Origin: Clostridiales bacterium
GTDB taxonomy: Bacteria; Bacillota; Clostridia; Peptostreptococcales; BM714
Assembly: GCA_002869095.1 (NCBI GenBank)
Contig: PKTO01000006.1
Coordinates: 1-7,134 of the forward strand
DNA length: 7,134 nucleotides
Direction of reading: 5' to 3'
The position numbers were made by a program, and so were the translations under genes. A model generated the notes under the pieces. It ran no database searches, was not told the DNA's origin, and saw only the letters and a program-made list of their open reading frames with translations. Positions 5,565 to 7,134 of the stretch are shown piece after piece (positions within the stretch are counted from its first letter, which is position 1; every line of letters begins with the position of its first letter).

Positions 5565-6197
5565 TCAAGTTCCCATTCTGACTTTCCCTTGCCTGGAATC
5601 GTCCACACCGTTTGGATACTTCAATTCAAACACTTTGCCGGAGCCAAGAAAAATGACGTGGATTGCGCATATTCCGTTGAGGTGCCATGTGGATCCGTCG
5701 AAACGGCTCCTTTCGCTCATATCATGTCCGTACAGATGATACTGTGCGTAATCGTCGAAATCTGTGCTGTCGTAATGGCTGATATTGAATCTCCTGTTTT
5801 CTATGACGGCGCTTTCCGCATAGAAAATATTAGACCGGGAGGAAAGCCTCCTCAGTATTTCGGGGCTGTCATGGTTTCCAAGCGCAATATGTATTTCGAC
5901 TGCGCCTGATGATTCCAGAATATCAATAAGCCTGGATGCTTTCTTTTCGTATAGAAAAACCCTTCGGGGATATATGCCCAGCTTGATTTCGTCTGCGATG
6001 TCTCCCGTGTGGACAATATATTCCGGTGAAATGTCTTTTATAAGAATCCCGAGACTTCTATAAAAGGTGGACGGGGTGTCGGATATGTGGAGAAGAACCT
6101 TTTCGTCTCTTTCCAAAATGGGTTTTGGAATCTGAACCCGGCCCGTTAAATTGTGATAAATCCTTTTTAAGTATGCCATGTCACCAACTCGATTCAT
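5565..6197 (-). CDS. Calcineurin-like metallophosphoesterase with altered metal site
   Basis: A 210-residue protein with the ordered motifs of the metallophosphoesterase fold: ISD (38-40), HTGDIAD (63-69), ALGNHD (105-110), ISHYD (139-143) and YGHD (156-159). The family cuts phosphomonoesters, phosphodiesters or nucleotides using two metal ions. Ligands for metal 2 are intact (Asp66, Asn108, His109 as general acid partner, His141, His158). The two histidines that normally complete metal 1 are replaced: DxH reads DTP (Pro42) and GHxH reads GHDM (Met160). It may therefore bind one metal or have a changed reaction. No membrane segment or signal peptide is seen. It begins 6 bases after the stop of the upstream membrane protein, suggesting coupled translation. 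Neither start (Met1 at 6197 or Met7 at 6179) has a strong ribosome binding site. The substrate is unknown. Confidence 0.85.
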   Translation of the reverse strand: MNRVGDMAYLKRIYHNLTGRVQIPKPILERDEKVLLHISDTPSTFYRSLGILIKDISPEYIVHTGDIADEIKLGIYPRRVFLYEKKASRLIDILESSGAVEIHIALGNHDSPEILRRLSSRSNIFYAESAVIENRRFNISHYDSTDFDDYAQYHLYGHDMSERSRFDGSTWHLNGICAIHVIFLGSGKVFELKYPNGVDDSRQGKVRMGT

Positions 6198-6203
6198 TGT
6201 GTC

Positions 6204-6494
6204 TCATGAAAATTTGCGAGTGCCGTATGCGGTTATTGAGAGCACTGCTATTATGAGGCCAAGATACAGCATCAAGGGCAGGTGTCTACCGCTTTCATGA
6301 ATCGGTGCGAAAAAAAGAGCGGCTGAAACAATACCGGCAAGAATGAATCTTATTCCGGTCCATCTGGAAAGCCCGTCCTTGTCTTTGCATGTCCTGGGGT
6401 CGTACATCCTCAGAATTTCGACCACTTTGAACTTCCATATCAGAAATCCCATCGCGGCAAGGAAAACCCCGGTAAATAGAAACACATTTTGCAT
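6204..6494 (-). CDS. Small three-helix membrane protein (possibly DUF3784-like)
   Basis: A 96-residue protein starting at MQNVFLFTG. The frame is open 13 codons further, but GGAGGTG lies 7 bases upstream of this ATG and sets the start. Three hydrophobic segments are visible at about residues 3-20 (VFLFTGVFLAAMGFLIW), 48-64 (FILAGIVSAALFFAPI) and 73-88 (LMLYLGLIIAVLSITA). Between the first and second lies a charged loop with KFKVVEILRMYDPRTCKDKDGLSRW. This layout resembles the small DUF3784-type membrane proteins of Clostridia, but the match is by general pattern only. It is the first gene of the unit with the phosphoesterase and the 329-residue protein. No function can be assigned. Confidence 0.75.
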   Translation of the reverse strand: MQNVFLFTGVFLAAMGFLIWKFKVVEILRMYDPRTCKDKDGLSRWTGIRFILAGIVSAALFFAPIHESGRHLPLMLYLGLIIAVLSITAYGTRKFS

Positions 6495-6564
6495 TGCAAG
6501 CACCTCCACCACTATTAAAACACAATACGGCACAAAAGAACATCGGGCTTTTTCTTTTTTTCTA

Positions 6565-6573
6565 ATGATACCA
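6565..6573 (-). promoter_or_regulatory. Possible extended -10 promoter of the phosphoesterase operon
   Basis: The minus strand reads TGGTATCAT (6573-6565): a -10 with one mismatch and the TGn extension. No good -35 is found at 16-18 bp. Transcription would begin near 6558, about 64 bases before the membrane-protein start. Confidence 0.4.
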
Positions 6574-6640
6574 CACGGAGTTTTTTTGAATCAGCCCAAA
6601 TATTGATTATGTGAGGCATTTTTACGGAGGATAGTGTAAA

Positions 6641-7134
6641 ATGGCTTTAGGAAGGAATGATGGACATATGGCAAAGATTATGATAATAACCGCTTCTACA
6701 GGAGGCGGACACAATCAGGTTGCAATGACATTGGAAGAGGGCTTCAGAGAACTCGGACATGAAGCCGAACTGGTTGATTTCATAAAAGAAGAAAACAAGA
6801 TGCTTGAAATGCTGGTTGAGGAGGGCTACGAAATTCTTGCAGGCCGTTTCCCCAAACTTTATGGCGAGCTATATAAAATCACAAACAGGGAGTTTCTTGA
6901 CGGGCCTTTCACAAAACTCTTCATAAGGGCCGAGAGCAGGCGCACATGGGAAATTATTCGGGACAAGAAGCCGGACTTAATAATAGGGACGCACCCGTTT
7001 GCGGTGAAACTGATCGGCGCACTCAAAAAAAGCAAAAAAATAGAAACGCCTTTCATATCGATAGTGACAGACTTCGAAGCCCATCAGACTTATGTTGACC
7101 AAAACGTTGACGCATATGTAACAGGAAGCAGGCA
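6641..7134 (+). CDS. MGDG-synthase/UgtP-family diacylglycerol glycosyltransferase (N-terminal part)
   Basis: The first 164 codons of a GT28-type glycosyltransferase; the gene continues past the right edge. The family transfers glucose or galactose from UDP-sugar to diacylglycerol at the inner face of the cytoplasmic membrane, making glycolipids. The N-terminal MGDG-synthase-like domain is visible: the glycine-rich ASTGGGHNQVA loop near the start, then DLIIGTHPF and ISIVTDFEAH, in which the TDF/Y-x-x-H element is characteristic. The UDP-sugar-binding C-terminal half is not seen. Two starts are possible. 6641 has GGAGG 10 bases upstream; 6668 gives the more usual short N-terminus (MAKIMIITAS) and has AGGAAGG about 12 bases upstream. 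I keep 6641 for its better ribosome binding site. The gene is divergent from the phosphoesterase operon. Its exact sugar and lipid substrates are inferred from the family only. Confidence 0.9.
   Translation, partial: MALGRNDGHMAKIMIITASTGGGHNQVAMTLEEGFRELGHEAELVDFIKEENKMLEMLVEEGYEILAGRFPKLYGELYKITNREFLDGPFTKLFIRAESRRTWEIIRDKKPDLIIGTHPFAVKLIGALKKSKKIETPFISIVTDFEAHQTYVDQNVDAYVTGSR

Noticed and set aside
6544..6597. GGGCT/AGCCC inverted repeat in the divergent intergenic region
   Set aside because: The arms are only 5 bp and are over 40 bases apart. The T-rich tracts nearby are not placed after a stem, so it is probably chance.
1..7134. CRISPR arrays, insertion sequences, tRNA or rRNA genes
   Set aside because: I found no regularly spaced repeats, transposase-like sequence, terminal repeats or structural RNA genes on reading both strands.

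Overview
The window looks like a piece of a strictly anaerobic, low-to-mid GC Gram-positive (Clostridia-like) chromosome. The evidence is strong GGAGG-type ribosome binding sites, a tyrosine T-box leader, a glycine riboswitch with a Rho-independent terminator, NADH-linked NuoE/NuoF-type flavoprotein genes of the kind found in clostridial hydrogenases and formate dehydrogenases, and a clostridial-style diacylglycerol glucosyltransferase homologue. A glycine-fermenting anaerobe would fit the regulatory logic, but the species cannot be named from this sequence.

Positions 1-1540 (minus strand) hold the start of an electron-transfer operon: a complete NuoE-like [2Fe-2S] subunit followed without a gap by a NuoF-like NADH/FMN subunit that leaves the window. 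Its roughly 480-base leader is the most interesting part. It has a 20-bp Rex-like palindrome over the -35 region of an extended -10 promoter, a second possible promoter, a single glycine aptamer with a short 3' remnant (ghost) stem, and an intrinsic terminator just before the nuoE ribosome binding site. The operon therefore seems to read both the NADH/NAD+ ratio (Rex) and glycine (riboswitch). This suggests that the encoded complex handles reducing equivalents from glycine oxidation.

Positions 1570-3190 hold lysC (aspartate kinase, minus) and, divergently, the tyrS leader. The two well-formed sigma-A-type promoters lie back to back with about 30 bp between their -35 boxes. The tyrS leader is a complete tyrosine T-box: UAC specifier, UGGU bulge, antiterminator and terminator. 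It is followed by tyrS (3217-4443) and a bidirectional terminator at 4489-4543 shared with the convergent unit to the right.

Positions 4552-6573 (minus) hold a three-gene unit of little-known function: a small three-helix membrane protein, a calcineurin-fold phosphoesterase lacking both metal-1 histidine ligands, and a 329-residue soluble protein I do not recognise. Divergent to it, from 6641 to the right edge, is the N-terminal part of an MGDG-synthase/UgtP-family glycosyltransferase for glycolipid synthesis.

The best candidate for something new is the coupling of a glycine riboswitch and a Rex operator on a NuoEF-type operon. The metal-site-depleted phosphoesterase with its unknown partners comes second.
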